64,000 nt of DNA from Mesonia phycicola (GTDB taxonomy: Bacteria > Bacteroidota > Bacteroidia > Flavobacteriales > Flavobacteriaceae): positions 309,312 to 373,311 of the forward strand of contig NZ_FQYY01000004.1 of assembly GCF_900141885.1 (NCBI RefSeq), read 5' to 3'. Made by a program: the position numbers and the translations under genes. Below the pieces are notes generated by a model. It was not told the DNA's origin. It saw nothing but the letters and a program-made list of their open reading frames with translations, and did no database searches. Shown here piece by piece: positions 19,625 to 27,695 of the stretch (position 1 is its first letter; every line of letters begins with the position of its first letter).

Positions 19625-19777
19625 TTATTTTTCTTTGAAAAAATCGCTTACTTGATCAGGTGCCATAATTTGCTCTACAAATGTATAAGCTCCAGATTTA
19701 GGAGATTTAACCATCTTAATAGCTTTTGTAAGCCTTTTAGATCCTGTTTGTAACGATGCTACCGATTTCTTTGCCAT
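19625..19777 (-). CDS. DUF4295 domain-containing small basic protein
   Basis: A 50-residue protein (start MAKKSVASLQTGSKRLTKAI, end DQVSDFFKEK) encoded just after rpmG. It is too short for most gene finders. DUF4295 proteins occur in Bacteroidota directly downstream of rpmG, and the basic N-terminus plus this fixed position suggest a ribosome-associated protein, but the function is not established. The ATG is 7 bases after the rpmG stop, and the gene ends 21 bases before the operon terminator. Confidence 0.88.
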   Translation of the reverse strand: MAKKSVASLQTGSKRLTKAIKMVKSPKSGAYTFVEQIMAPDQVSDFFKEK

Positions 19778-19783
19778 AACTAA

Positions 19784-19966
19784 TTACTTTATTTCTTTAT
19801 GAACCGTCATTTTATTAAGAATAGGGTTAAATTTCTTTAACTCCATTCTATCCGGTGTGTTCTTTTTATTTTTAGTTGTAATATATCTAGACGTACCTGG
19901 TTTACCAGAAGTTTTGTGCTCTGTACATTCTAAAATTACCTGAACTCTATTTCCTTTTTTTGCCAT
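19784..19966 (-). CDS. rpmG: 50S ribosomal protein L33
   Basis: A 60-residue L33 with [18 protein letters not shown] at the start, the central [18 protein letters not shown], and [10 protein letters not shown]. Only one Cys is visible (ECTEH), so this is the zinc-free (C-minus) type of L33, which lacks the paired CxxC motifs. It lies between rpmB and the DUF4295 gene. Confidence 0.95.
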   Translation of the reverse strand: MAKKGNRVQVILECTEHKTSGKPGTSRYITTKNKKNTPDRMELKKFNPILNKMTVHKEIK

Positions 19967-19992
19967 TTTTCTTCGTATTAAAGGTTAAAAGA

Positions 19993-20232
19993 TTACTTAT
20001 TTAAGAAACCTTTTTCTCTCGCTTCTTTGATTACAGCAGAGATTCCTCGTTTGTTAATATTTTTTAAAGCAGAAGTAGACACTTTTAAAGTAATCCATTT
20101 ATCTTCTTCAGGAATGTAGAAACGTTTTTTAACCAAATTAGCGTTAAATTTACGCTTGGTTTTATTCATCGCGTGAGAAACATTGTTCCCAACCATTGCT
20201 TTTTTCCCCGTAAGTTCACAAACTCTTGACAT
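19993..20232 (-). CDS. rpmB: 50S ribosomal protein L28
   Basis: A 79-residue L28: MSRVCELTGKKAMVGNNVSH, NKTKRKFNANLVKKRFYIP, and the C-terminal LKNINKRGISAVIKEAREKG. It is the first gene of the rpmB-rpmG-DUF4295 operon. The zinc cysteines of other L28 types are absent apart from the N-terminal Cys. Confidence 0.96.
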   Translation of the reverse strand: MSRVCELTGKKAMVGNNVSHAMNKTKRKFNANLVKKRFYIPEEDKWITLKVSTSALKNINKRGISAVIKEAREKGFLNK

Positions 20233-20323
20233 TTTTTCTAATCTTTTCTCGTTATTTCAAAACAGGCTGCAAATTAACGATAATTTTACCTTATATACAA
20301 GTGAATGTATAAAAAATATTTAA

Positions 20324-21568
20324 TTATTTATTTAATTCATCTAAAATAAGACCTAAAGCCTTATAAACTGCTTTTTCTATTACTTTTTCTCGTTGTGCTC
20401 CAAGGTGATTTTCATACACCTCTACTCCATTTTTAGAAGCTATCGCTATAAAAACTGTCCCTATTTCTGCATCACTATCTCCTTTAGTTGGGCCAGCATT
20501 TCCTGTAGTAGCAATTGCGTAATCTGTTTGAAATAGTTTTCTAGCTTTTACAGCCATTTCTTCTGTAATTTCTTTACTAACTACAGAATATTTATCTATC
20601 ACCTCTTGAGATATCCCTAATACATAGTTTTTTGTAGCTGTTTCATACGTTACCAAACCGCCTTTAAAAAATTTAGAAGAACCAGGTATAGCTGTTAGTT
20701 TTGAGGCAATTCTACCTCCTGTGCAACTCTCTGCTGTGGTAACTGTTTTGCCAAGACTTATAAACTTTTGAGCTATTTGATCTTCTAAGCTACCATTACC
20801 CTCATACCCTTTAATAATATCACCTATTAAGCCGTCTAGCGCACTTAATTGCTTATCTAACTCATCTAGCAATACCTTTTCATTATCACCTCTTGCAGAA
20901 AGCCTTAACCTCACTCTACCTAAACCAGGCAAATAAGCTAATTTGATAAATTTTGGTAAGTTATTTTCCCAATCTTCAATTTTTTCAGCAATTGCACTTT
21001 CTCCCATCCCATAAGTTAAAACTGTTTTATGGATAATAAAAGGGCGTTTAAAATGATTTTGAAGTTTAGGGATTACTGAGTTAATCATTAACTCTTTCAT
21101 CTCAAACGGAACTCCAGGTAACGATATATAAACTACTTCATTTTCTTCTACCCACATTCCTGGTGCCGTACCGTGAAAATTAAAGAGCGCTTCTGCTTTA
21201 GATGGAATGTAAGCCTGCCCTCTATTCATATCTGAAATAGGATCTTTCACATACTTCTTAAAAAGCTCTTCTACATGTTCTAGCACACTTTGATTAAGTA
21301 TTAGCTGATCGTTAAAATACTTACAGAAAGTTTTTTTTGTAATATCATCTTTTGTAGGACCTAAACCACCTGTTACTATTACCAAATTAGCTCTTTGAGA
21401 AGCTTCTTTTAAACTAGAAAGTATTTGATTTTCTTCATCTTGAATAGAGGTAATTTGCTGTACATCTATTCCTATTTTATTAAGTTCTTGACCAATAAAC
21501 GCAGAGTTTGTATCTACAATTTGACCAATTAATATTTCATCTCCAATCGTTATTATTTCAGCTTTCAT
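20324..21568 (-). CDS. cinA: CinA family protein (competence/damage-inducible; NMN deamidase)
   Basis: 414 residues. The N-terminal MoCF-like domain (MKAEIITIGDEILIGQIVDT, TGGLGPTKDDITKKTF) is a candidate ADP-ribose pyrophosphatase. The C-terminal CinA domain (about 255-414; TTAESCTGGRIASKLTAIPG, ATTGNAGPTKGDSDAEIGTV) has the NMN deamidase motif. CinA therefore recycles pyridine nucleotides. It overlaps the Hpt gene upstream by one base and closes the exonuclease-FAH-Hpt-cinA operon. Confidence 0.93.
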   Translation of the reverse strand: MKAEIITIGDEILIGQIVDTNSAFIGQELNKIGIDVQQITSIQDEENQILSSLKEASQRANLVIVTGGLGPTKDDITKKTFCKYFNDQLILNQSVLEHVEELFKKYVKDPISDMNRGQAYIPSKAEALFNFHGTAPGMWVEENEVVYISLPGVPFEMKELMINSVIPKLQNHFKRPFIIHKTVLTYGMGESAIAEKIEDWENNLPKFIKLAYLPGLGRVRLRLSARGDNEKVLLDELDKQLSALDGLIGDIIKGYEGNGSLEDQIAQKFISLGKTVTTAESCTGGRIASKLTAIPGSSKFFKGGLVTYETATKNYVLGISQEVIDKYSVVSKEITEEMAVKARKLFQTDYAIATTGNAGPTKGDSDAEIGTVFIAIASKNGVEVYENHLGAQREKVIEKAVYKALGLILDELNK

Positions 21569-21906
21569 TATAAATTATAATCTTGCTTTAATTCACTACA
21601 TACTAAATTTACTTTACTAGAAATGGTTTTAGCGTGCGGTAAGACTTCTTCTAACTGAAGACTAGACTTAAACCATTGTTCTAAAACTTTAATATGCTGC
21701 CCTAAATCTAACCCAAACATTTGAAGGTTAGGTTTCATTTTATGAGCTACTTGGTAAGCTAAAGAAGCGTTACCATTATCTATAGCATTATTCATCTCAA
21801 TAATATCGTTTGGTAATTCTTCTGTAAATGTTTTAAGCATTTCTATAAAAAAATCCTCATCACCATCTGCCAACAATCGAAGTTCTTCTAAATTATAAGG
21901 TTTCAT
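21568..21906 (-). CDS. Stand-alone Hpt (histidine phosphotransfer) domain protein
   Basis: A 112-residue all-alpha protein made only of an Hpt domain: FIEMLKTFTEELP, then the phosphoacceptor helix LAYQVAHKMKPNLQMFGL with the receiving His at about residue 54. Hpt proteins relay phosphate between hybrid kinases and response regulators. No kinase or regulator lies nearby, so its partners are unknown. It overlaps both neighbours by one base (FAH upstream, cinA downstream), placing it firmly in this operon. Confidence 0.85.
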   Translation of the reverse strand: MKPYNLEELRLLADGDEDFFIEMLKTFTEELPNDIIEMNNAIDNGNASLAYQVAHKMKPNLQMFGLDLGQHIKVLEQWFKSSLQLEEVLPHAKTISSKVNLVCSELKQDYNL

Positions 21907-22520
21907 TATTTAATGTTTATATCAAATATTTTGCTACTCTCAATAGCTCCTACCAGCCTATCATTAGGCTCTACTTTACCGACTCCAGACGGCGTACCGG
22001 TAAAGATAACATCTCCTATTTTTAAAGTAAAAAACTGAGATACGTAGGCTATTATTTCATCTATCTTCCAAAGCATATATTCTGTGTTACCCTGTTGCAC
22101 TAACTCATCATTTTTCTTTAATGTAAAATTGATGTTGTTTAAGTTAGAGAATTCTTTTTTATTTATCCAGGTTTCTCCTATAACCGCAGAGCCATCAAAA
22201 CATTTTGATTTTTCCCAAGGTAGGCCTTTCTTTTTTAATGTAGATTGAAGATCTCTAGCTGTAAAATCTATACCTAAACCAATTTCATCATAATATTTAT
22301 GAGCAAATTTCTCTTGAATGTATTTACCTACTTTTTTAATTTTTACTAATAATTCTACTTCATAATGAACATTATTAGAGAAATCTGGAATAAAAAAGGG
22401 TTGTTTTTTTAACAAAATAGAAGTGTCTGGCTTTAAAAAAATAACAGGCTCTTCAGGTTTTTCACTTCCTAATTCTGCTATATGCTCAGCATAATTTCTT
22501 CCTATACAGATAATCTTCAT
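21906..22520 (-). CDS. Fumarylacetoacetate hydrolase family protein
   Basis: A 204-residue short FAH-family protein (acylpyruvase / oxaloacetate decarboxylase-like). Motifs: ICIGRNYAEHIAELG, EPVIFLKPDTS, the metal-binding VHYEVELLVKI, GIDFTARDLQ, and the closing IFTGTPSGVGKVE. Members act on acylpyruvates or oxaloacetate with Mg2+; the substrate here is not fixed. It lies one base downstream of the exonuclease gene and overlaps the Hpt gene. Confidence 0.9.
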   Translation of the reverse strand: MKIICIGRNYAEHIAELGSEKPEEPVIFLKPDTSILLKKQPFFIPDFSNNVHYEVELLVKIKKVGKYIQEKFAHKYYDEIGLGIDFTARDLQSTLKKKGLPWEKSKCFDGSAVIGETWINKKEFSNLNNINFTLKKNDELVQQGNTEYMLWKIDEIIAYVSQFFTLKIGDVIFTGTPSGVGKVEPNDRLVGAIESSKIFDINIK

Positions 22521-22521
22521 A

Positions 22522-23298
22522 CTAATTAAGCTTTTCTGTTAACTTTCTTAATTTTATAGAGGTTAATACTTTTTTTGTATACAGAGGAAAATCTGCATTC
22601 TGAATCCAGTTGTAATAACCTGGCTCGTCTTCTAAAACTTTTTCTACTAGTTTACCTCTATGTTTACCAAAAGAGAACACTTCTTCTCCAGATTTATTGT
22701 ATGCTATAAATCCAGCAAAATCTGCGTGTTTTTTATGTGAGCTAAATTCTGCTAACCATTTAGTATCATTTTCTAAATCGTCATACCTATCTAATTGTGA
22801 CTCTAACACCTCAAAAGTAGCTAATGTATCTGCCTCTGCACTGTGTGCATTTTCAAGATCTTTATTACAGTAAAATTTATAAGCTGCTTCTAGTGTTCTT
22901 TTTTCTTTTTTATGAAAGATAGTTTGTACATCTACCGCTACAGAATTTTTAATATCAAAATCTACATCTGCTCTTAAAAACTCTTCTGCCAACAAAGGTA
23001 TATCAAACCTATTGCTATTGTAACCTCCTAAATCACAACCTTTAATCATGGTGTAGATTTTTTTACTCAACTCTTTAAAAGTAGGCTCATTTGCAACATC
23101 TTCGTTAGAAATACCGTGAATTTTAGTTGTTTCTGCAGGAATATTCATTTCTGGGTTTACACGCCAAGTAAAACTCTCTTTATTTCCGTTAGGAAATATT
23201 TTAAGTATTGCAATTTCTACAATTCTATCTTTTGCAATATTTGTTCCTGTAGTTTCTAAATCAAAAAAACAAATTGGCTTGGTAAGGTTAAGCTTCAT
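22522..23298 (-). CDS. DEDDh 3'-5' exonuclease (DnaQ / PolC-epsilon-like)
   Basis: About 258 residues from the ATG at 23298 (MKLNLTKPICFFDLETTGTN). The frame is open 30 codons further, but those residues are unlike the family and cover a TATATTTG promoter box (23315-23322). DEDDh residues: FFDLETTG (D, E), GYNSNRFDIPLLAEE (D) and HSAEADTLAT (H, D). A C-terminal SPLASH-like region (about 190-258; FSFGKHRGKLVEKVLEDEPG, YNWIQNADFP) follows, common in Flavobacteria exonucleases. It is likely a proofreading or repair exonuclease and the first gene of its operon. Confidence 0.9.
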   Translation of the reverse strand: MKLNLTKPICFFDLETTGTNIAKDRIVEIAILKIFPNGNKESFTWRVNPEMNIPAETTKIHGISNEDVANEPTFKELSKKIYTMIKGCDLGGYNSNRFDIPLLAEEFLRADVDFDIKNSVAVDVQTIFHKKEKRTLEAAYKFYCNKDLENAHSAEADTLATFEVLESQLDRYDDLENDTKWLAEFSSHKKHADFAGFIAYNKSGEEVFSFGKHRGKLVEKVLEDEPGYYNWIQNADFPLYTKKVLTSIKLRKLTEKLN

Positions 23299-23378
23299 AA
23301 TAATTATTTTAATACAAATATAACTTTGAGAGTTGTCTAAAAAAAATATATTTTCAATCTCAATTTTGATAAAAATAA

Positions 23379-23408
23379 AAAAAGCCACGGCATTAACCGT
23401 GACTTTTA
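23379..23408 (-). terminator. Intrinsic terminator after rny
   Basis: GCCACGG (23384-23390) pairs with CCGTGAC (23397-23403), with one G-T pair and flanking A/T runs; U-run on the minus strand. Confidence 0.75.
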
Positions 23409-23431
23409 AAATAAATACATTGTAATTTTAT

Positions 23432-25003
23432 TTATTTCGCAATATTAACTGCTCTAGTCTCTCTAATTACAGTTACTTTAACCTGACCAGGATATGTCAT
23501 ATCTGTTTGAATTTTTTGCGAAATCTCAAATGATAAATTACTTGCTTTATCATCATTTACTTTTTCACTCTCTACAATTACACGTAATTCTCTACCTGCT
23601 TGTATTGCGTAAGCTTTTTTCACTCCACCAAAACCAAATGCTATTTCTTCTAAATCTTTTAAACGTTGGATATAAGAATCTAATACTTGGCGTCTTGCTC
23701 CTGGTCTTGCTCCACTAATAGCATCACACACTTGAACTATAGGAGATAATAAAGATGTCATTTCTACCTCATCGTGGTGAGCTCCAATTGCGTTACATAC
23801 ATCTGGCTTTTCTCCGTATTTTTCTGCCCATTGCATCCCTAAAATTGCGTGAGGTACTTCTGTTTCTGTATCTGGCACTTTACCTATATCATGCAACAGT
23901 CCTGCTCTTTTAGCTAATTTTGGGTTAAGCCCTAACTCTGCCGCCATTACACCACAAAGCTTTGCAACCTCTCTAGAGTGTTGTAATAAATTTTGACCGT
24001 AAGAAGAACGATATTTCATTCTACCTACTGTTTTTATTAATTCTGGATGTAAACCGTGAATACCTAAATCTATCACTGTACGCTTACCTATATCTATAAT
24101 CTCTTCATCTATTTGCTTGCGGGTTTTCTTCACCACCTCTTCAATTCTTGCTGGGTGAATTCTACCATCTGTTACTAATTTATGTAAAGATAATCTAGCT
24201 ACTTCTCTTCTTACAGAATCAAAACAAGAAAGAATAATTGCCTCTGGAGTATCATCTACAATAATCTCTACACCTGTTGCAGCTTCTATTGCTCTAATAT
24301 TTCTTCCTTCACGACCAATAATTCTACCTTTTACATCGTCACTTTCTAGATTAAAAACAGACACACAATTTTCTACTGCTTCTTCTGTACCTATTCTTTG
24401 AATAGTGCTTATAATAATTTTCTTTGCTTCTTGCTGTGCGGTAAGTTTTGCCTCTTCAATTGTATCTTGAATAAGAGCCATTGCATCTGTTTTAGCAGAT
24501 TCTTTTAAAGATTCTACCAACTGCTCTTTAGCTTCTTCTGCGCTTAAACCACTTATTACTTCAAGTTGTTTTACCTTACTATCTAAAAGCTTATCTATCT
24601 CTTCTTGCTTTTTCTCAAGGTATTCATTTCTGTAATTGTAGTCTTTTAATTTTTCTTCAAACTCTTTATTTAATTTTTTGTTTTTAGATAACTCGCTAGA
24701 GATTTGAGACTCTTTATCTCTTGTTCTCTTTTCTGCATCTGCAATTTTTTTATCTCTTGCTAAAATCACTTTTTCATGTTCTGCTTTTAGCTCAATAAAC
24801 TTTTCTTTTGCTTGAAGTATCTTGTCTTTCTTTTTATTTTCTCCTTCTGCTGTTGCCTCTTTAATTATTGATTTTGCTTCTTTTTCAGCTTCATTAATAA
24901 TTGAACCAGCTTTCTTTTTATCTAAAGATTTAGATATAAAGAAGCCTGCAATTAAACCAATAATTATTGCTACTACTGCTATCATTAAAGTTGTTATGTC
25001 CAT
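23432..25003 (-). CDS. rny: Ribonuclease Y
   Basis: A 523-residue membrane-anchored endoribonuclease that starts mRNA decay. N-terminal transmembrane helix (about 5-25, [18 protein letters not shown]), a long coiled coil (30-200), the KH domain [19 protein letters not shown], and the HD domain with [13 protein letters not shown]. The end, [12 protein letters not shown], is typical. Length is normal. The gene is followed by a terminator and preceded by the 6S-like RNA. Confidence 0.96.
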   Translation of the reverse strand: MDITTLMIAVVAIIIGLIAGFFISKSLDKKKAGSIINEAEKEAKSIIKEATAEGENKKKDKILQAKEKFIELKAEHEKVILARDKKIADAEKRTRDKESQISSELSKNKKLNKEFEEKLKDYNYRNEYLEKKQEEIDKLLDSKVKQLEVISGLSAEEAKEQLVESLKESAKTDAMALIQDTIEEAKLTAQQEAKKIIISTIQRIGTEEAVENCVSVFNLESDDVKGRIIGREGRNIRAIEAATGVEIIVDDTPEAIILSCFDSVRREVARLSLHKLVTDGRIHPARIEEVVKKTRKQIDEEIIDIGKRTVIDLGIHGLHPELIKTVGRMKYRSSYGQNLLQHSREVAKLCGVMAAELGLNPKLAKRAGLLHDIGKVPDTETEVPHAILGMQWAEKYGEKPDVCNAIGAHHDEVEMTSLLSPIVQVCDAISGARPGARRQVLDSYIQRLKDLEEIAFGFGGVKKAYAIQAGRELRVIVESEKVNDDKASNLSFEISQKIQTDMTYPGQVKVTVIRETRAVNIAK

Positions 25004-25026
25004 AGTTTTTGTTAATGTATATATAT

Positions 25027-25200
25027 AAAAAAAGCCTGTATTAGCATTGGTAATTGTATAAACTCCGTAAAAAACAGGTTTAGGGCTAACAAGCTGATCA
25101 AGGATCCGTTCAAAGACGGCTTGCTTTTACAACTTAGACTCACCCTTTTTAATAGTAAAATGTTGAGTTTATCAAATAGATAATGACTAATACAGGCAGT
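25027..25200 (-). ncRNA. ssrS: Probable 6S RNA
   Basis: The gap between rny and zapA holds a roughly 170-base element closed by a perfect 11-bp long-range stem: 25034-25044 (GCCTGTATTAG) with 25187-25197 (CTAATACAGGC), extended by four more pairs past one bulged A. On the minus strand the 3' arm runs straight into seven U, so it looks like an independently ended RNA. Inside are an apical hairpin (CCGT...ACGG within CAAGC...GCTTG) and a large internal loop between the two stems, the open-promoter-like shape of 6S RNA, which binds and inhibits RNA polymerase holoenzyme. Position beside zapA matches ssrS in Proteobacteria. No covariance search was possible. Confidence 0.75.
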
Positions 25201-25226
25201 AAACCTTATTTATTTTAAAGAACGTA

Positions 25227-25523
25227 TTATTTTGCCAAGAATTCTTGCAAAAGATTATTTAAAGCATTTAACTTTTCTTCTGCCTCACTTACTTGGTTAT
25301 TATTATTTATAGATTTCTGTTCACTTTTTGATGCAAACTGCAAGGCACACATAGCCAACACATCTTGCTTATCACGAACAGCATAACTCTGCTCAAATTG
25401 CTTAATTGCTCTTTCTATCTCTTTCGCCGCTTTACGTAATCCCTCTTCTTGCTGAGGAAATACAGTTAAAGGATAAACCCTATCTGCAATAGATATTTTT
25501 ATTTTTAACTTTTCATTCTGCAT
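25227..25523 (-). CDS. zapA: Cell division protein ZapA
   Basis: A 98-residue ZapA: N-terminal beta-rich FtsZ-binding part (KIKISIADRVYPLTV), then helices (GLRKAAKEIERAIKQFEQSY, QDVLAMCALQFA) and a C-terminal coiled coil. ZapA crosslinks FtsZ protofilaments at the division ring. It lies 9 bases downstream of the coiled-coil gene and just upstream of the 6S-like RNA. Confidence 0.9.
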   Translation of the reverse strand: MQNEKLKIKISIADRVYPLTVFPQQEEGLRKAAKEIERAIKQFEQSYAVRDKQDVLAMCALQFASKSEQKSINNNNQVSEAEEKLNALNNLLQEFLAK

Positions 25524-25532
25524 AAAGAACGT

Positions 25533-25829
25533 TTATTCTGAGAGTTGAACAATACATTGGTCAATTTCTCTTATCAAGCTATTTATTTTGAGCTTTGTTT
25601 CTCTTTTATATTCATTACTGCCTAGCATTGCGTTAGCAGCTTTAAGTGTTTTGGTTTGATTTTCTAAAGAGTTTATTTTTAAAGTTAGTTCTTGATTATT
25701 ACTTTGCATTAATTTCAAGCTATTTTCTAATTCTAGTTTTTGTTGCTCTAAAATTTTATAACTATGCAATAATTTACTAATCTTTTTCTCTAGTGAATCA
25801 ACTGTTTCTACCAATTTACTCATCTGCAC
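25533..25829 (-). CDS. Short coiled-coil protein upstream of zapA
   Basis: A 98-residue protein that is almost entirely coiled coil (VDSLEKKISKLLHSYKILEQ, heptads through residue 75). No enzyme motif. The cotranscription with zapA and the size resemble ZapB, the coiled-coil partner of ZapA, but I see no sequence signature that proves this. The start is the ATG at 25829 or the one two codons in (25823). A good promoter lies at 25850-25880. Confidence 0.75.
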   Translation of the reverse strand: MQMSKLVETVDSLEKKISKLLHSYKILEQQKLELENSLKLMQSNNQELTLKINSLENQTKTLKAANAMLGSNEYKRETKLKINSLIREIDQCIVQLSE

Positions 25830-25849
25830 TTCACGTAATACTTAATAAA

Positions 25850-25880
25850 CAAAGTTAACATACCTTTACCAATATGCCAA
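25850..25880 (-). promoter_or_regulatory. Promoter of the zapA operon
   Basis: On the minus strand: TTG (25880-25878), 20 bases, then TAACTTTG (25857-25850). This matches the Bacteroidota -33 TTG / -7 TAnnTTTG arrangement and lies 21 bases before the ATG. Confidence 0.65.
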
Positions 25881-25979
25881 CTGTTTTTCATCAATTTTTT
25901 ACACATTGTAGAGTTTTCATATTTAAAAGAAGTTTTTATATTTAGCCTCCAGCCCCTTACATCTATAACATCACAATTT

Positions 25980-27683
25980 ATGAAATCATTTTTTTTGATT
26001 ATTTTCATTACGCTTATTACTCAAAGTGCTTTTTCTCAAAATAATTTACCTCAAAATTATTTTAAAAGCCCTCTTGAAATTCCGTTAATATTATCTGGTA
26101 CGTTTGGAGAATTACGCTCTAATCACTTTCATAGCGGTATGGATATTAAAACTCATCAGCAAACAGGCTTATCTGTTTTGGCTACAGCAGATGGTTATGT
26201 AAGCAGAATAAAAATATCTGAATTTGGTTATGGCAAAGCATTATACATACAACACCCAAATGGCTATACTTCTGTTTATGCTCATTTAAAAGAATTTGCT
26301 CCTGAAATAGAAGCATATATTAAAAAACGCCAATATGCTAAAGAAAGTTATGAAATTGAAGTGTTCCCTAAAGCAGGAGAACTTTCTGTTACTCAAGGCA
26401 AACTAATTGCTTACAGCGGAAATAGTGGTGGTAGCGGCGGACCTCATTTGCATTTTGAAATAAGAGACAGCCAAGCAAGCCCGATGAATCCTATGCAATT
26501 TGGTATTCCTATAAAAGATACTCATTTCCCTATAGTGCGCGGAATTTACGCCTACCCTATTCAGCAAAACTCTCACGTTGACAAAAACAACGAACGAAAG
26601 AAATTAAGAGTAATACCTCTAGGCAACGGAGAGTTTAAAACCGAACCAATAGAAGCTTACGGTAAGATAGGTTTTGGTATTAATAGTGTTGATTTACTAG
26701 ACTACGCCGCTAACAAGAATGGATTAAACACCATTGAAACATTTTTGAATGGCAAAAAACTATTACAAGTAGATTTTAACAAATTTTCTTTTTCTGAATC
26801 TAGATATATTAATGATTTTATTGATTATGAATTAAAACAAAACAATAATCAAACGGTTCAAAAACTATTTATAGAAAATAACAATCCGTTAAGTATTTTT
26901 AAATGGGAAGAAGATCAAGGCTATATTAACATAAAAGATAGTTTAGATTACAACTACACCATACAGGTAAAAGATTACGAAGGCAACACCTCTACCATAA
27001 GAATACCTATTACACCTCTTGAAATTTCTTCTGAAGAAATAAAAACTACACCAATTAAAACCACTAATTATTTTGCTAAAGCTAATGAAGCTACTGCTTT
27101 TGATGAAGATGGATTTGACGTTTATATACCTAGAGGCGCTCTTTACGCAGACCAATATCTAAATATTAGCACAGATGGGGAGAGTATAAAAGTGCACCAG
27201 CCAGATGTTGCTCTTCACAAAAACATTACCATTGGTTTTGATGTAAGTAGATATAATGACGAAGATAAAGAACAGCTTTTTATAGCTAGAGTAAGCAAAT
27301 GGGGGCGCCCGTATTACTCTACTACTTACAAAAAAGCTAATAGATTTACCACAAGAACTAGAACCTTTGGCACCTATAAATTAACTGTAGATAATACCGC
27401 ACCTCTAGTGCAACCTATAAATTTTAAAGACAAGAAATGGATGTCTAATTACCGTTATTTGAAATTTAAAATATCTGACGACTTATCTGGAATTAGCAGC
27501 TACAGAGCTACCATTAACGGTAAATTTATATTAATGGAATATGATTACAAAACAGACATGTTGGTTTATGATTTTAATGACGAAGTAATTACTAATGAAA
27601 CCAACAATAATTTGAAGATTATTGTCGTTGATAATGTAGGAAATAGTACTACATTTGAGGGTACATTTTTCAGAAAAAATTAA
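25980..27683 (+). CDS. M23 family metallopeptidase (peptidoglycan endopeptidase)
   Basis: A 567-residue exported protein with a signal peptide (ITQSAFSQ). The M23/LytM catalytic domain is at about 35-165: zinc ligands in NHFHSGMDIKT (H, D) and PHLHFEIRD (HxH), with the usual HPNGYTSVYAHL between. The remaining 400 residues are beta-rich, Ig-like repeats (for example DNTAPLVQPINFKDKKW and VVDNVGNSTTFEGTF), probably for substrate or wall binding. It cleaves peptide crosslinks in peptidoglycan. It is followed after 12 bases by the TonB-receptor gene, so an operon is likely. Confidence 0.93.
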   Translation: MKSFFLIIFITLITQSAFSQNNLPQNYFKSPLEIPLILSGTFGELRSNHFHSGMDIKTHQQTGLSVLATADGYVSRIKISEFGYGKALYIQHPNGYTSVYAHLKEFAPEIEAYIKKRQYAKESYEIEVFPKAGELSVTQGKLIAYSGNSGGSGGPHLHFEIRDSQASPMNPMQFGIPIKDTHFPIVRGIYAYPIQQNSHVDKNNERKKLRVIPLGNGEFKTEPIEAYGKIGFGINSVDLLDYAANKNGLNTIETFLNGKKLLQVDFNKFSFSESRYINDFIDYELKQNNNQTVQKLFIENNNPLSIFKWEEDQGYINIKDSLDYNYTIQVKDYEGNTSTIRIPITPLEISSEEIKTTPIKTTNYFAKANEATAFDEDGFDVYIPRGALYADQYLNISTDGESIKVHQPDVALHKNITIGFDVSRYNDEDKEQLFIARVSKWGRPYYSTTYKKANRFTTRTRTFGTYKLTVDNTAPLVQPINFKDKKWMSNYRYLKFKISDDLSGISSYRATINGKFILMEYDYKTDMLVYDFNDEVITNETNNNLKIIVVDNVGNSTTFEGTFFRKN

Positions 27684-27695
27684 AGCACTGTTCAT

